A DNA stretch of 64,000 nt from Branchipolynoe longqiensis (lineage: Eukaryota > Annelida > Polychaeta > Phyllodocida > Polynoidae): assembly GCA_030323885.1 (NCBI GenBank), contig CM059190.1, forward strand, positions 87,420,762 to 87,484,761, written 5' to 3'. Below are positions 40,204 to 51,718 of the stretch, in pieces. A program made the translations under genes and the position numbers. Under the pieces are notes generated by a model. The model worked only from the letters and a program-made list of their open reading frames with translations, ran no database searches and had not been told where the DNA came from. Positions within the stretch are counted from its first letter, which is position 1; every line of letters begins with the position of its first letter.

Positions 40204-40572
40204 TCAAAGACCCTATAATACTAAGACGGCTCACTCAGCCTGTACTGTGTAATCAAAATGATCAAACCCACCACTTGGTGCACTGGCTGTTCTCTTGGTT
40301 AAACAGGTGCTATATTATATGTATAAATGTATATATGAATGTGAAAGATGTGTGATGATGGCGATGCTGATGACGATGTGTATTTGTGCATACTAATTTC
40401 ATATTGATGTGTATTCATACTTACCTATCTCATGTATAATATAATTGTATGTGTTTACATGTGAAACACCAACCAGCAGCTGGGCTGATCAAACCCACCA
40501 CAAGGTGGCACTGCAAAACTTTACCATGGGAGAGATAGGGAGTGAGCCATCTTAGTATTATAGGGTCTTTGA
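40204..40572. mobile_element. Empty 369-bp MITE, TCAAAGACCCTATAATAC ends, TSD CGGGG
   Basis: The ends TCAAAGACCCTATAATACTA and TAGTATTATAGGGTCTTTGA are inverted, flanked by CGGGG at 40199-40203 and 40573-40577. It is ~95% alike to the shells of the 20932-27028 copy but lacks the retrotransposon at TATAATATAATT|GTATG. Confidence 0.9.
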
Positions 40573-40749
40573 CGGGGTTAGTCTATTGTTACTACCGTCC
40601 ACACCCATGTGTTATTATACGCATGGGTGTGTATAATATTAACCCCCACACCCACACACCACCAGTGGTTCTAGGGTAGGTGTTGTTGATCCCAGCTGTC
40701 AGTTTCTGTGTCCCCATAACTGGAGTGTGGAATGTATGATTGCGTAGTT

Positions 40750-41062
40750 GCACCGGACGGACGCGGACTGAATCAGTAGAGCGCAGCCCTCCCATGCGGG
40801 AGATCAGGAGTTTGGTTCCCGGTTGAGTTAAACCAATGATGACTTAATTGATATTTTTCGCTTCCTAACCTGGCGCTTGGCATTATTAGGATAGGGCAAT
40901 GACTGGTTGGCGCACTGTCAGGATAATGTGGATGAGTGGGATATCAGGTTCTGGTCCTGGGTAGCACTATAAAGTCGCCATGAGGTGCATTGTCACAAGT
41001 CGGTACCCGTCTTGATATGGCTTAGATATTGCTACAACGTAAAACTCAAACAACCAACCCAA
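40750..41062 (+). mobile_element. SINE-1 copy
   Basis: Degenerate tRNA-like head (CGGACTGAATCAGTAGAGCG, TTTGGTTCCCGGTTGAG), body and tail ACTCAAACAACCAACC. Fourth long copy of the family. Confidence 0.75.
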
Positions 41063-41173
41063 CCTGTCTCCACACATGGGGTTAAACCAAAGTTAAACCA
41101 TTTATTCAATGTATGGGAATCGAACCTGTGTTCTTTCCATTGCTTTCACCCACGCACACGTGGGAGCTGTCTA

Positions 41174-41722
41174 AAGCCGTGTGAAACGATCTAGACAAAG
41201 CGATTTATATGAGGCGTTTTAAGAGGTGCGTTTACACGGACAGAGTTTGAAAGTGTTTTGGCGCCGGGAACCAGCAGCCTTAGGTCCGCTTGTAGCCGGC
41301 GAGCACTGCTATTTGTTTAGTTTACACTTGGTGATTCGACGCCGATGTAGCTGCTATGTTAATATCGCATGGAATTTAAGGTTAATTTAATTAAATTTCA
41401 TTATTTGAGTCTGTAATTCTGTTAAATATGATCGCATTCACTAGATTTCGGCGTAATCGGGCCCTAACACTGCCGGGCACCAGTGATTAGTTACTGCTCC
41501 CCCTGTTGCCGGCAGGCACTACTATTTCATACTATCGCCGCCCGGGAACCAGCTGAAACGTTTCCTGTAAACCACCTCCCGAGGTGGTATACGTGGAACG
41601 TTCCAGCTGGATCGTTTCAGCCCTAAAACGCCTCAGCGGCGCGTTTACACGGGCAAATGTAAACCGATCTAGGCAAGTGGTTCCAGCTGGGGCGTTTTAA
41701 CTCGCCCGTGTAAACGCAGCTT
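41174..41722. mobile_element. MITE, AAAGCCGTGT / CCCGTGTAAACGCAGCTT ends
   Basis: Inverted ends with stepped internal TIRs (GATCTAGACAAAGCG left, CGATCTAGGCAAGTGG right). Related copies are at 50176-50525 and 3870-4380. Confidence 0.7.
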
Positions 41723-42165
41723 AAGTATTAAACACAATCGACCATTGAAGCCAGTTTACTGACTCATCCATTTTTATTCACAATTCCTATATATTACAAT
41801 TCTATCCTGACAATGCCAGCTCTGTTATCCTGATAATGACAGCTTAATATTCTATTTTTATCGGTATTGACTTCTTTCATAACAATTTCAGTCCACTCTC
41901 CGTTCTTTTAAAAGTTGTATTTTGTCTGTACGATTCTAAGCATACACCATGGCTTATACTGATAATAATATGTAATGAAATGTCAAATATGACATTATAT
42001 TGCATATTATTATATGAGATACATTATTATAATATATATTGTAATATATAATATTATCCATTATTATAATATTGTCATGAAAATGGGAAATATCCATGTC
42101 TCCGAAAACTATTTTCTTTAATTGGTGATTGTCCCGCCCGTGGCTAAAAAGTCGCACTACCCTTT

Positions 42166-42193
42166 TCCCCCCCCCCCCCCCCCCCCCCCCCCG
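42166..42193. repeat. Poly-C run
   Basis: Twenty-seven or more consecutive C. Confidence 0.95.
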
Positions 42194-42636
42194 ACATAAT
42201 CAAGGAGTAGCAAGGCCAGCAGAGAGGAGAGAGAGAGAGGTGTGGACGAAGTGCGGTCCGGATAGCAAGTGGTTGTTTCGAATAGTCAGCACTCAACTCT
42301 GCCTCATTTAGACGATTGACAAACTTTGCTGCAAAATAAAAAAAATATATAATGAACAGCAGATGACATTTAAATTTACTATCACCAGCATCAGCATCAT
42401 CGTCATTAGGCTATCATCGTCGTCACCATCATCACCACCACGCCTCGAATCCAATCTGCGATAAGAACATTTGTTTATGAATTATATATATGAATATACA
42501 ACATGATGTCATGTAATTATACAGTTGCTTGGTTGTTGGAATGTTACGTCTTGGAACATCTAAGGTCATATCAGGGCGTAATTACATGTATTACATATAT
42601 AATATATACATATCATATATTGGAATATATATTGTA

Positions 42637-42782
42637 GTAGTCTGCATTGACCACTCAGGGAAGGAGCCACATAGATAGGTGGGTGAGGATTATGGTGATT
42701 GCATCCGGGAGCCTATGTAGTGTAATGGTTAGCACACTAGCCCTGGAATGGCAAGAAGTGTGTCTGAATCCTGCTCTATATG
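42637..42782 (+). mobile_element. SINE-2 copy
   Basis: GTAGTCTGCATTGACCACTC, then AGGGAAGGAGCCACATA and the tRNA-like GTGTAATGGTTAGCACACTA. Copies at 48629 and 49445. Confidence 0.65.
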
Positions 42783-43138
42783 CAATATTTCCCATTTTCA
42801 TGACAATATTATAATAATGGATAATATTATATATTATAATAATGTATCTCGTATAATAATATGCAATATAATGTCATATTTGACATTTCATTACATATTA
42901 TCAGTATAAGCCATGGTGTATGCTTAGAAACGTACAGACAAAATACAACTTTTAAAAGAATTGACACCTTTTTTAAAACACATTTAATAGATAATAACCC
43001 CACCGGACCTGTATCTTCTATATAAACTCCTGAAAAAGCACATTTATTTTTATTACGTGAATAAAAAATAAATAAAAGAACAATTAAAAAAAAAGAGTAA
43101 CAAGTAAAGTATGATTACATTGGAATCTTCTTTCAACA

Positions 43139-43479
43139 TTAAAGTTGCATAGTCCGATGGTTTTGAATTTCTGTATTTTTTCTGAGATAACTATATTAGA
43201 CTGATCACGAGTATCTACTTTATATTAGTTCATAGTTACTTTTATTTTAAATGGTGAACTTTTGGGATATTTCGAGTGCAAACATGGAAGCTTGCCAAAA
43301 TTCTTGACACCATAGACTTCTGCAGTAACAGGTTCTGTTAAATTGACAAAGTATTGCCTTCTACGCAGAAACAAATGCTTAATAAGTGCATCACTACCTA
43401 AGTTAGATATGTAAAATCGAATGTAGATGATTGGTTTGGTTTTGACAATTTGATATTTCATCGGACTATGCAGCTTTAA
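43139..43479 (+). mobile_element. MITE, TTAAAGTTGCATAGTCCGATG, intact copy
   Basis: TTAAAGTTGCATAGTCCGAT left end and ATCGGACTATGCAGCTTTAA right end, 341 bp. Best copy of the family in the window. The minus frame across it is not a gene. Confidence 0.85.
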
Positions 43480-43776
43480 TTTGTTGGCATTGACAGCGTG
43501 GGAAAGGTGATTGGTGATTTCTGTTCTCAAAACAAACTTTAATTTATAGGCTGGGTCTGAGATTTGCGCAATCTCACTAAGTAGGCCCCCTATGTGTGTG
43601 CGTGTGCTGGTGTGTGTGTGTGTGCGGGTGCGTGTCAAATCAAAGCGCCTCCAAACGCGTGACCCTCTTTATGATTTCCGCCTCTCCCTAGAACTAGTAG
43701 AAAATGACATTCCTTCCATGGGAGCTGCTCACCACTTGGCAGCGTTCCAAACGGCGCACCATGAAAACACCAGACG

Positions 43777-44009
43777 GGATGGCCGAATGAGTGAGAGCGT
43801 CCGTCTCCCGTGTTGGTAGATCGTGGGTTCGAATCTTGGTCGAGTCTAACCAATGACTCAAAAATTGATAATTGTCGCTTCCTAGCCAGGCGCTCGGCAT
43901 TACTAGGATAGGGCAAGGAGCAGTGGAATGAGGAGGACCAGTCGTCTGCGACTGAAATTTCCCCTGCTTAAAGTGGCGAGCTATACCTCGTCCGGGAAAC
44001 AAACAAATT
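43777..44009 (+). mobile_element. SINE-1 variant with different 3' part
   Basis: Head GGGATGGCCGAATGAGTGAG and GGGTTCGAATCTTGG as in SINE-1. After GGATAGGGCAAGGA it switches to GGAATGAGGAGGACCAGTCG...CTTAAA, also seen at 59330-59380, and ends CGGGAAACAAACAAA. Confidence 0.7.
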
Positions 44010-44029
44010 CGGAATAGTTCAGAGTTGTG

Positions 44030-44166
44030 CCAGAGGGTGGTGCATGCTTAGTACTGAACTTTTCCACTTGGTGGTGTAGAGTGACCTAGATCAGATTTGT
44101 GCCACAGGGTGGTGCATGCTTTGTACTGAACTTTTCCACTTGGTGGTGTAGAGTGACCTAGATTGG
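44030..44166. repeat. Two-copy tandem repeat, ~66 bp
   Basis: GTACTGAACTTTTCCACTTG and GTGGTGTAGAGTGACCTAGAT occur twice in direct order. Confidence 0.85.
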
Positions 44167-45296
44167 TCATGTGACAGCTGTTGTTGTGAAAATGGCTGGG
44201 TCAGTGGAGAGAAGGGAGGGTAAAACTGAGGTATTTTCAATTTTCTTTAGAGTAGTTAAAACAGGAAATATGTTTGCTTTAATGCAAAATATATGTTAGT
44301 ACAATTACATTGCATAATACATACATACATCCACACCTTGTATATATGTGACGTCCTATACACAAATAGCCTGAACTGAGACTACTAATGATGTGTGGTC
44401 TCTGTGGCCTAGTGGTTAGAGTGTTGAACTTGTAATCTTAAGTTGTTTGGTGGTGTGGGTTCAAACCTCATACAGTCCAAAACCTATTTACATTCAACAA
44501 CAAAAAAGTTTTTCATCTGTATGTGTTTCTTATTGAATTATGAAATGAAATGTACTTAAGCCCCAGTCACACCTACCCGGATCAGAGGCCAGACGAGGTG
44601 CGGACCGTCATCCGGGGTGGTCTGGGGTGATCCGTGGTGGTCCGGCATGGTCCGGGATCTGCCCCGGATGTTTTAAAATGTTTAAAACATCCGGGGCGGT
44701 CTGGGACATTTTGCAGTCTGGGCTCGATCCAGCATGATCCGGGTAGTCCGGGGGTGGACAGGGGGTGAACCGGGGCCGGTCCAGGTGGTCCGGGGCTGTT
44801 TTGCCCTGTATGAGCCACGGTTCAGCCAGAGTTTAACCCGGACCACCCCCAGACTTTCCCAGACTACCCCCGTCGTAGCCACAGACCATTCCCGGACTGC
44901 CTGGATAAGACCCGGATCACCATAGATCAGCCACGGATCGCCCGGACTGTCCGGTTTACCCCGAATCACTAGTCCGTGGCTACACCGGGTAGTCCGGTGG
45001 TGGTCCGGGGCGATCCGGCCTCTGGTCTGGGGACTCGTTCGGGAAGGTGTGACTGCGAGGCAAAAAACGACGAAAACAGCGATTTTATCCGGGGCGGTCT
45101 GGGCGACTGGTCCGGCTCAAAATCCGGGGCTCGTCCGGGTAGGTGTGACTGGGGCTTAACATATATTTTACATTACACAAATATATTTCCTGATGAACTA
45201 CTCTAAAGAAAATTGAAAATACCCCAGTTTTACTCTCCCTTCTCTCCACTCACCCAGCCATTTTTAAAACAACGGCTGCCAGTTAGTCCCAGCCTC
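44166..45296. mobile_element. TIR element with GACAGCTGTTGTTGTGAAAATGG-type ends and nested MITE
   Basis: Left 44168-44260 and right 45180-45290 are inverted repeats (AGGGAGGGTAAAACTGAGG / CCCCAGTTTTACTCTCCCTT). A second right-end copy lies at 45790-45905. A tRNA-like segment (GGCCTAGTGGTTAGAGTG) is inside each copy (44408, 45628). Confidence 0.65.
44557..45160. mobile_element. Harbinger-type MITE rich in TCCGGG words
   Basis: AGCCCCAGTCACACCTACCC left end and GGTAGGTGTGACTGGGGC right end, TTA on both sides. The interior is packed with CCGGG/GTCCGG words in both orientations. The ends resemble those of 20825-27169 (CCCCAGTCACA). Confidence 0.75.
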
Positions 45297-45465
45297 AGAC
45301 CCCCCCCCCCACCCTCACCTCAGCACTGACCCACTTTTGGTGGTGAAGTGGGTCCACTACTCTGCCCACACATATTTGGTTCTATAAACATAAAAACTAA
45401 ACAAGGTTGTGCTTCGAGAGCATTTGTCGGAGTACGGTTCCCGTCGCCACGAGGTGTAACTGGCC

Positions 45466-45545
45466 ACATACATACATGCATGCATGCATACATACATACA
45501 TACATACATACATACATACATACATACATACATACATACGTACAT
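45466..45545. repeat. (CATA)n microsatellite
   Basis: About 18 CATA units; open frames on both strands here are artefacts. Confidence 0.95.
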
Positions 45546-45925
45546 GCATACATACACACCTTGTATACATGACGTCCTATACACAAATAGCCTGAACTAA
45601 GACTAGCAGTGATGTTTGGTCTCTGTGGCCTAGTGGTTAGAGTGCTGAACTTGTAAGCTGAAGGTGTTTGGTGGTGTGGATTCAAACCCCATACAGTCCA
45701 AAACCTTTTTACATTCAACAACAAAAAAACGTTTTTCATCTACATGTGTTTCTCATTGAATTATGCAATGTAATTGTACTAACAGACATTTTACATTATG
45801 CAAATATATTTCCTGATTGAACTACTCTAAAGAAAATTGAAAATACCCCAGTTTTACGCTCCCTTCTCTCCACTCACCCAGCCATTTTAAAAACAACAGC
45901 TGCCAGCTAGTCCCAGCCCACACCA

Positions 45926-47110
45926 TCAATCAATCAATAGTTCCATCCTCTAGTCGAGGGTTGGATGCAATGGTTCTCCACTTGTCCCGATGTTGTGCTG
46001 TTCTGATAGACTGTGAATAATTCAAGCCTGTCCACTGTGAAATATTTGTAAACCATGATGTTCTTGGTCTCCCTCTCCCTCTGCTGCCATTCACCTTCCC
46101 TTCCAACAATGTACGGTATATTGAACTCTGACGAATGATGTGGCCAAAATAAATAAGTTTCTTTGTCTGTATAGTGGCAAACAAGCTTTTCTTATTTTTA
46201 ATTTTTCTGAGAACTTCTTTGTTGGTGATCTTCTTTGTCCATGATATTTTCATCATCCTTCGATAAGTCCACATCTCAAATGCTGCTAAACGTTTGTACA
46301 TTTTCTTAGAGATTGTCCATGTCTTCCATACATTAGAGTAGACCACACATAACACTGAAGAATACGCTTCCTTGTTTGTATTAATATCTTACTTGATGTT
46401 AACACTCTATACATTTTGGAGAATGTTGTTCGGGCTATTGTTATCCTTCTTTTAATTTCTTCCTCACATCTCCCATCATTTGTAATCTTTTGTCCGAGAT
46501 ATATGAATTCGGATACTTGTTCTATGTTTGTGCCATCTATGATTATATTGACGTTTGGTTTATCTGTCTTTTTACTTATAACCATTGTTTTGGTCTTCCT
46601 GGCATTCATCTTCATGTTGAATAGTATTCCAGCTTTATTGATTCTATTCACTATATCTTGTAGGTTTTTCTCACTGTCTGCTAGTATTACACTGTCATCG
46701 GCATATCTAAGATTGTTGATGTTCATGCCACCTATTGTCACTCCCTTGCAATCTTCAATGTGTCTGAAAATCATCTCTGTGTACAGGTTAAATAGACATG
46801 GTGACAATACACCCCTGTCGAACTCCTCGTTTAATCATAACTTCATCCGATAGGCCCTGCTCCATTTTTATAAATGCACGTTGTGTCCAGTATAAGTTCA
46901 CAATTAGTTTAATGTCTTTGCCATTGACACCAATATCTTGTAAACATTTGATTAACAGTTCATGAATGACTCGGTCGAAGGCCTTCTCATAGTCAATAAA
47001 GCAGGCATAAACATCCTGGTTCACTTCACAATAACGTTCACAAATCATTCTCATATTGAAAATCCCTTCACGTGTACCTCTTCCAGATATAAACCCACTT
47101 TGTACGTTAC
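45926..47110 (-). pseudogene. 5'-truncated LINE, reverse transcriptase and C-terminal region
   Basis: Starts inside the RT fingers (SGFISGRGTREGIFNMRM), with DVYACFIDYEKAFDRV (Asp of motif A), MIKRGVRQGC, NNLRYADDSVILADSE (YADD box) and FIYLGQKITNDGRCEEEIKR. A C-terminal part follows (FEMWTYRRMMKISWTKKI, GRGRPRTSWFTNI). Frames shift near 46800 and 46345. The 3' end is (ATTG)4. The pattern is that of RTE/BovB-like or L1-like LINEs; I cannot fix the clade. No endonuclease remains. Confidence 0.85.
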
Positions 47111-47779
47111 TGATTTGGTTCTATAAGCATAAAAACTAAACAAGGTTGTGCTTGGAGAGCATTTGTCAGGGTACGGTTCCCGTTGCCACGAGGTATAACT
47201 GGAGACTTTAAACAACTAAAGTACCCCCCCCCCCAAATGTCTCCATAGTTACCGATCAGAGTTCTCACTCTAAAGTGTCTGGGTATCAGTATCACCCCCA
47301 ATAGCCGATGTTTACTTTTTGTGCTGGTGGGGGGGTGGGCGGGGGGTCGTTAAACAAACAAACAAAGCGTATTATCAAAGATTCTTCTATACATACATAC
47401 ATTTCGACCTTGGTAATTAACTCGGTGGTCAAGTGACCACTATAGCTAAAACGAGGTAAGCTCTCCAACCTGCTGAATATGACATTTGTCAGCGCCGGAG
47501 CACTGGTCTTCCAGCCATCTTACAATTGGAAATTGACAGTCTATATAATCTAAGTTTGATGAGTGCTGTATTAGTTACAGCACGATCCTGTAGAATTAAG
47601 GGAGTGTCTCCTGCTGTGTAATCTACACAACAAGTCATTGTAATTTGTATGCTGTGTAGTTCATGCAAAGAATTGGGAGCAGCACCGAGTTAACCTTAGT
47701 CTTTGGTATTAGAACTACTATTTATTCTTTTAGTTTATACCGACTGCCCGCCGATCGGCCCATTGAAAATCGGCTGTTA
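47110..47779. repeat. Repeat remnants without genes
   Basis: 47113-47205 duplicates 45375-45465 (GGTTCTATAA-CATAAAAACT, GTACGGTTCCCGT). 47290-47365 carries the CCCAATAGCCGATGTTTACT SINE tail with a G-rich run. The rest is unrecognised. Confidence 0.6.
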
Positions 47780-48280
47780 TGCGCCGGTGTTGCAGTTTCC
47801 GCAGCACACCAGTTTGCGAGGGACACATCCATTCAAATGCATTGTCAATGGCCGTAAGCAAATCTTCATACAGAAGTCAAATATCTCTACAACCACACCA
47901 CCTAGAAACAAATCCCTTGGTACACATATAGAAAACATGTGTACCAAAAAGATTATATTAAATTGATAAGGGAAGGGTTCTGGATTTCTATTAATTTTGA
48001 ATTAAACTAATGTTTTGCACTGCGCGTACCATCAAACTCAAGGCATTGTCAATGGTTGTGAGCAATCTTCATACAGAAAATACAGCAAAAGTGAAATATC
48101 TCTAAAACCACACCACCTAGAAACAAATCGCTTGGTACACATATAGAAAACATCTTTACCAAAAACATTATATTACATTCATAAGGTTAATGACAATGCT
48201 GTTCGATTTTGACCATGTGCAGATGCGATGTGTCCCTCGCAAACTGGTGTGCCGCTGAAACTGCAACACCGGTCATGGCG
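47780..48280 (-). mobile_element. TIR element, CGCCGGTGTTGCAGTTTC ends, with internal GTGTGGTTTT repeat
   Basis: Left 47781-47830 and right 48230-48275 are inverted over ~45 bp (CACACCAGTTTGCGAGGGAC / GTCCCTCGCAAACTGGTGTG). The interior has two reverse units of the ~205-bp repeat of 7695-8390. It shows that this repeat travels inside a TIR element. Confidence 0.75.
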
Positions 48281-48628
48281 CTGATTCACCGTTGTTCCCG
48301 GTTGGAACGCATTGCGTGTCTGTGTGTGACGGTGTAGCTAACGGGGTTGGTGTGTTGGCCTGGTCCCCTGGCCTTGTTGTAGGCCTATCTGGTGTCATCA
48401 CTGGTGTCTGGTGGGCGGTGGGCTGTGTGTGTGCACACATTTAGGGTGGGTGTGTGCGGTGAAGGGTGTGGGGCTTATTCGAGGTATTTCTAATAAATTC
48501 TGCAATGGAGGACCAATGACCACCCCCAAGTGGCGCCACCGTGGCAGTTAAGGGAATTAGATCCCAATACACGGCCGGATACTTAGAGTTGCACAATTTG
48601 TTTGATTATTCTACTAACATTATGTAGT

Positions 48629-49262
48629 AGCCTGCACTGACCTCTCAGTCAAGGAGCTACATAGGCAGGTATGTATGGATATGGTCATGGCATAGGGGAG
48701 CCTGGTTGGTGTAATGGCCAGCACACTAGCCTGGAATGTCCCAGATAGCACAGAGCCGTCGGGCCGACGGTGGCTATTGGTCGGACGGTCGCCACACATT
48801 TTCCACCGTCGGGCCAATATCTACCTCTATGATATTAAACTGAATTTGTTTAATTGGGTTTTACTCCTCCAGTGTCATGTGTGGTGACTGCTTTGTGACA
48901 CAGGAAACATATATCCTCCATGTGGTATCCAGAGGATCTTGTTTGCAAAATCCATATGGGGCCCATAATGTAACCCATATGGACCCTATATGGGTCCTAT
49001 ATGTTTTGCTTGCTGGGCTGGGTAGCTTGCCACCGTTGGGCCACCGTTTGGCCACCGTTGGCCCAATGGTGGTATATGCTGCTATGGGTGGCTTGCCACT
49101 ATTGGGCCAATGGTGGGTCAGTGGAAAAAACAATGTTGGCCCAATGTTGTTTTGCCACCATTGGCCCAACGGTGCAGCCACTGTCGGCCCAACGGCTATG
49201 TGCTATCTGGGGTGGGGGTTCCAGTCCTGCTCTAGGTGCAATATTTGGCATTTTCGTCGCCC
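48629..49262 (+). mobile_element. SINE-2 copy split by a MITE
   Basis: GTAGCCTGCACTGACCTCTC and GTGTAATGGCCAGCACACTA before, GGGGTTCCAGTCCTGCTCTA after the MITE at 48740-49211. Confidence 0.7.
48740..49211. mobile_element. MITE, TIR CCCAGATAGCACAGAGCCGT, rich in TTGGGCCAA words
   Basis: CCCAGATAGCACAGAGCCGT left end and CGGCTATGTGCTATCTGGG right end, 472 bp. GGCCACCGTTGGCC-type words run through it. The frames inside are artefacts. Confidence 0.8.
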
Positions 49263-49444
49263 CCATGACACTGGTTGCCATGACCTCGATTCAGTACAAG
49301 TTATGTGTTGTATGGTTGTTGAACCTACCTTGTGTATGAATATGTAAGTGCATTGCCTGTATGCATATAGGGCCTAATTGTAAGCACTAAAATCACTTAT
49401 GGACGTAAACCATTTAAAAGACCTACAATTTTAGGGGGATGAGT

Positions 49445-49622
49445 GTAGTCGTCTGCACGGAACTCTCAGGCAAGGAGCCACATAGTCAGGTAAGCGTGGA
49501 TAGGATGATGGCATCGGGGAGCCAAGGTGGTGTAATAGTTAGCACACTAGCCTGGAATGCAGGTGTGTGGGTTCGAGTCCTGCTATAGGAACACTATTTC
49601 CTATTTTCGTCGGCCCCACGAC
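49445..49622 (+). mobile_element. SINE-2 copy, uninterrupted
   Basis: GTAGTCGTCTGCACGGAACT, AAGGAGCCACATAGTCAGG, GTGTAATAGTTAGCACACTA and GTGGGTTCGAGTCCTGCTAT in one piece. Confidence 0.75.
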
Positions 49623-49904
49623 AATTACATCATGAAACCACATCAGCATGACTCATGACTCATGACTATGACTCATGTCTCCTAAGGCTAAGCAATCCGC
49701 TATGCCGTGACTGAATATCCTAATACCTATACATGCACATGGATTTAAAACCCAACCATACCACCTCCCGCAACCCAACCCAGCATTCTTAACCGTAGCA
49801 TAGCTCAAACACGCTAATCTAATCTAAATTACTATATCTTCACATATACCTATAACACATGCTAATGCTGTTATTTCTACACTTCAATCGAACCCAACTT
49901 TACC

Positions 49905-50115
49905 TTAAAGTTGCATAGTCCGATGGTTTTGAATTTCTGTATTCTTTCTGAGATAAATATATTAGATCGATCACTAGTATCTACTTTACATTAGTTCAAA
50001 GTTACTTTTTTTTTAAATGGTAAACTTTTGAGATATTCTGAGTGCAAACATGGAAAATTAGTTTTGGTAAGCGTGCCAAAACTCTGACACCATAGACTTC
50101 TGCAGTAACAGAAAG
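49905..50115 (+). mobile_element. Partial MITE, TTAAAGTTGCATAGTCCGATG family
   Basis: The left end and the first 210 bp are as in 43139-43479; the right end is lost at CTGCAGTAACAG. Confidence 0.75.
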
Positions 50116-50175
50116 CCCGAGCCTACACTTTTACAAGCACAAGGGATTTTTAACCTCTCACACACCACATAGACA

Positions 50176-50525
50176 TGAGCCGTGTTTACACGGGGAATTG
50201 TGAAACGATCTAGACAAAGCGATTTATATGAGGCGTTTTTGAGGTGCGTTTACACAGACAGAGTTTAAAGAGTGTTTTGGTGCCGGGAACCAGCAGCCTG
50301 TAGTGCGCCTGTAGCCGGCGAGCACCTAATCGGGACCTAACACTGCCGGGAACCAGCTGAATCGCTTCAAATAAACCACCTCCCGAGGTGGTATAGATGA
50401 AGCGTTTAATATGAATCGATTCAGCCCTAAAACGCCACAGAGGTGCGTCTACACGGCAAATGTTAGTCGATCTAGGCAAGGCGTTTTATATGTGGCGTTT
50501 TAAATCGCCCGTGTAAACAGGGCTT
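50176..50525. mobile_element. MITE, GAGCCGTGTTTACACGGG / CCCGTGTAAACAGGGCTT ends
   Basis: Shorter copy of the 41174-41722 family with the same stepped TIRs (GATCTAGACAAAGCGATTTA, GATCTAGGCAAGGCGTTTTA). Confidence 0.75.
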
Positions 50526-50550
50526 ATGGTATGAGTTTTCAAACCGTACC

Positions 50551-50891
50551 TGACCAGACGGGATGGCCGAATGAGTTAGAGCATCCGTCTCCCGTGTTAG
50601 TAGATCGTGGGGTCGTGGGTTCGAACCCTGGTTGAGTCAAAACAATGACTTAAAAATTGATACGTGTTGCTTCCTAGCCTGGCGCTCGGCATTATTAGGA
50701 TAGGACAAGGACTGATGGGCTCAGTGTCAGGATAATGTGACTGAGTGGGATATCAGGTCATGGTGCTGGCGGCCTGGTATTCCAGTGGGGCAGTGCTATA
50801 AAGTCACCATGAGTGCGCACTGTCACAAGTCGGTACCCGTCCTGATATGACCTTATATGTTGCTAGGACGTAAAACAACAAACAAACAAAA
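50551..50891 (+). mobile_element. SINE-1 full-length copy, 12-bp TSD
   Basis: TCAAACCGTACC at 50539-50550 and 50892-50903. Head GGGATGGCCGAATGAGTTAG, GGGTTCGAACCCTGG, and tail AACAACAAACAAACAAAA. Cleanest SINE-1 copy. Confidence 0.9.
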
Positions 50892-51019
50892 TCAAACCGT
50901 ACCACTGCAAATATATTCATTTTCTCTCATCTAAAGAAAAGACAGATTCGATTTATAGCACAACTGAACAGATTACTTACAATGTGCTACATGCACGTGG
51001 GTAATTGACATTGGACGTA

Positions 51020-51197
51020 CAGTAAAACCTCTCTAACCGACCATCTCCACCGATCGACCACTCCCCTATACCGATCGCTTTATTTGGGTCCCAACACTAC
51101 CACTGTAAGGATATTCTAACTTCCTAAACCGACCACCTCCCTAAATGGACCACTTAAAGTCGGTCCGAAGGTCGGTCGATTTAGAGGGGTTTTACTG
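51020..51197. mobile_element. pogo/Tigger-like MITE (copy 2), TA duplication
   Basis: CAGTAAAACCTCTCTAACCG ... GAGGGGTTTTACTG flanked by TA on both sides; 178 bp. Confidence 0.85.
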
Positions 51198-51235
51198 TAG
51201 TTTTAAAGAGAGTCAAAGACAGAGAGAAGGAGAGA

Positions 51236-51490
51236 GAAAAGTTTGTTTTATTTAATGCCGCCTCTATAGCACATTGATTTCTATCATCGGCTATTGGACG
51301 TCAAACATATGGTCATTCTGACATATTTCTTTAGAGCAAACCTGCTGCCGCCACATAGGCTAGCTACTCTTTCCAATAAGCAGAAAGCGGTCTTTTATAT
51401 GCACTTTCCAACAGACAGGACAGCACATACCATAGCCTTTGATGAACCAGTTGTGGACCACTGGTTGGAGGGAGAGAGACAGACAAACAT
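51236..51490 (-). repeat. Widely distributed SINE-like repeat (ATCGGCTATTGGACGTCAAA)
   Basis: Over ~230 bp it is the reverse complement of 63130-63378 (AAGCGGTCTTTTATATGCAC, CCAGTTGTGGACCACTGGTT). I recall this kind of repeat from molluscan and other marine invertebrate DNA. The frames it contains are not genes. Confidence 0.7.
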
Positions 51491-51718
51491 TAGGAAATGG
51501 AGAGAAAGAGAGACATGGAACTTTTTTGTTTTGTTATTTAGTCCTACCGCCAACGTAGGATTTCCGGTCTCTGAAACACCAACAAGACGGTATACCAGGG
51601 CCGTATCGGAGCTAGGGGGGATTACAATGAGTAAAGCAGCGGACAGACAGGACGCGTGCGTCGGGCGTGCGTAAACAGTAAAGTACAAGCGAGCGTCATG
51701 CGGTTCTCGCGCGCAAAT

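Larger units (their letters stand above)
41906..42962. repeat. Large inverted repeat with ~180-bp arms
   Basis: Arm 41906-42098 (TTTTAAAAGTTGTATTTTGT to GAAAATGGGAAATAT) is the near-perfect reverse complement of 42784-42962. The 680-bp spacer holds a 28-C run, a 60-bp piece shared with 12799-12870, microsatellites and a SINE-2 fragment. Confidence 0.85.

Noticed and set aside
43225..43638. 137-residue minus-strand frame
   Set aside because: Runs across a MITE and a GT-rich tract; composition follows the repeat, with no family pattern.
45320..45739. Frames rich in YVCM and YIHT
   Set aside because: Produced by the (CATA)n microsatellite.
49520..49592. tRNA gene with GTTCGAGTCC box
   Set aside because: Part of the SINE-2 head, present in several diverged copies with no proper acceptor stem.
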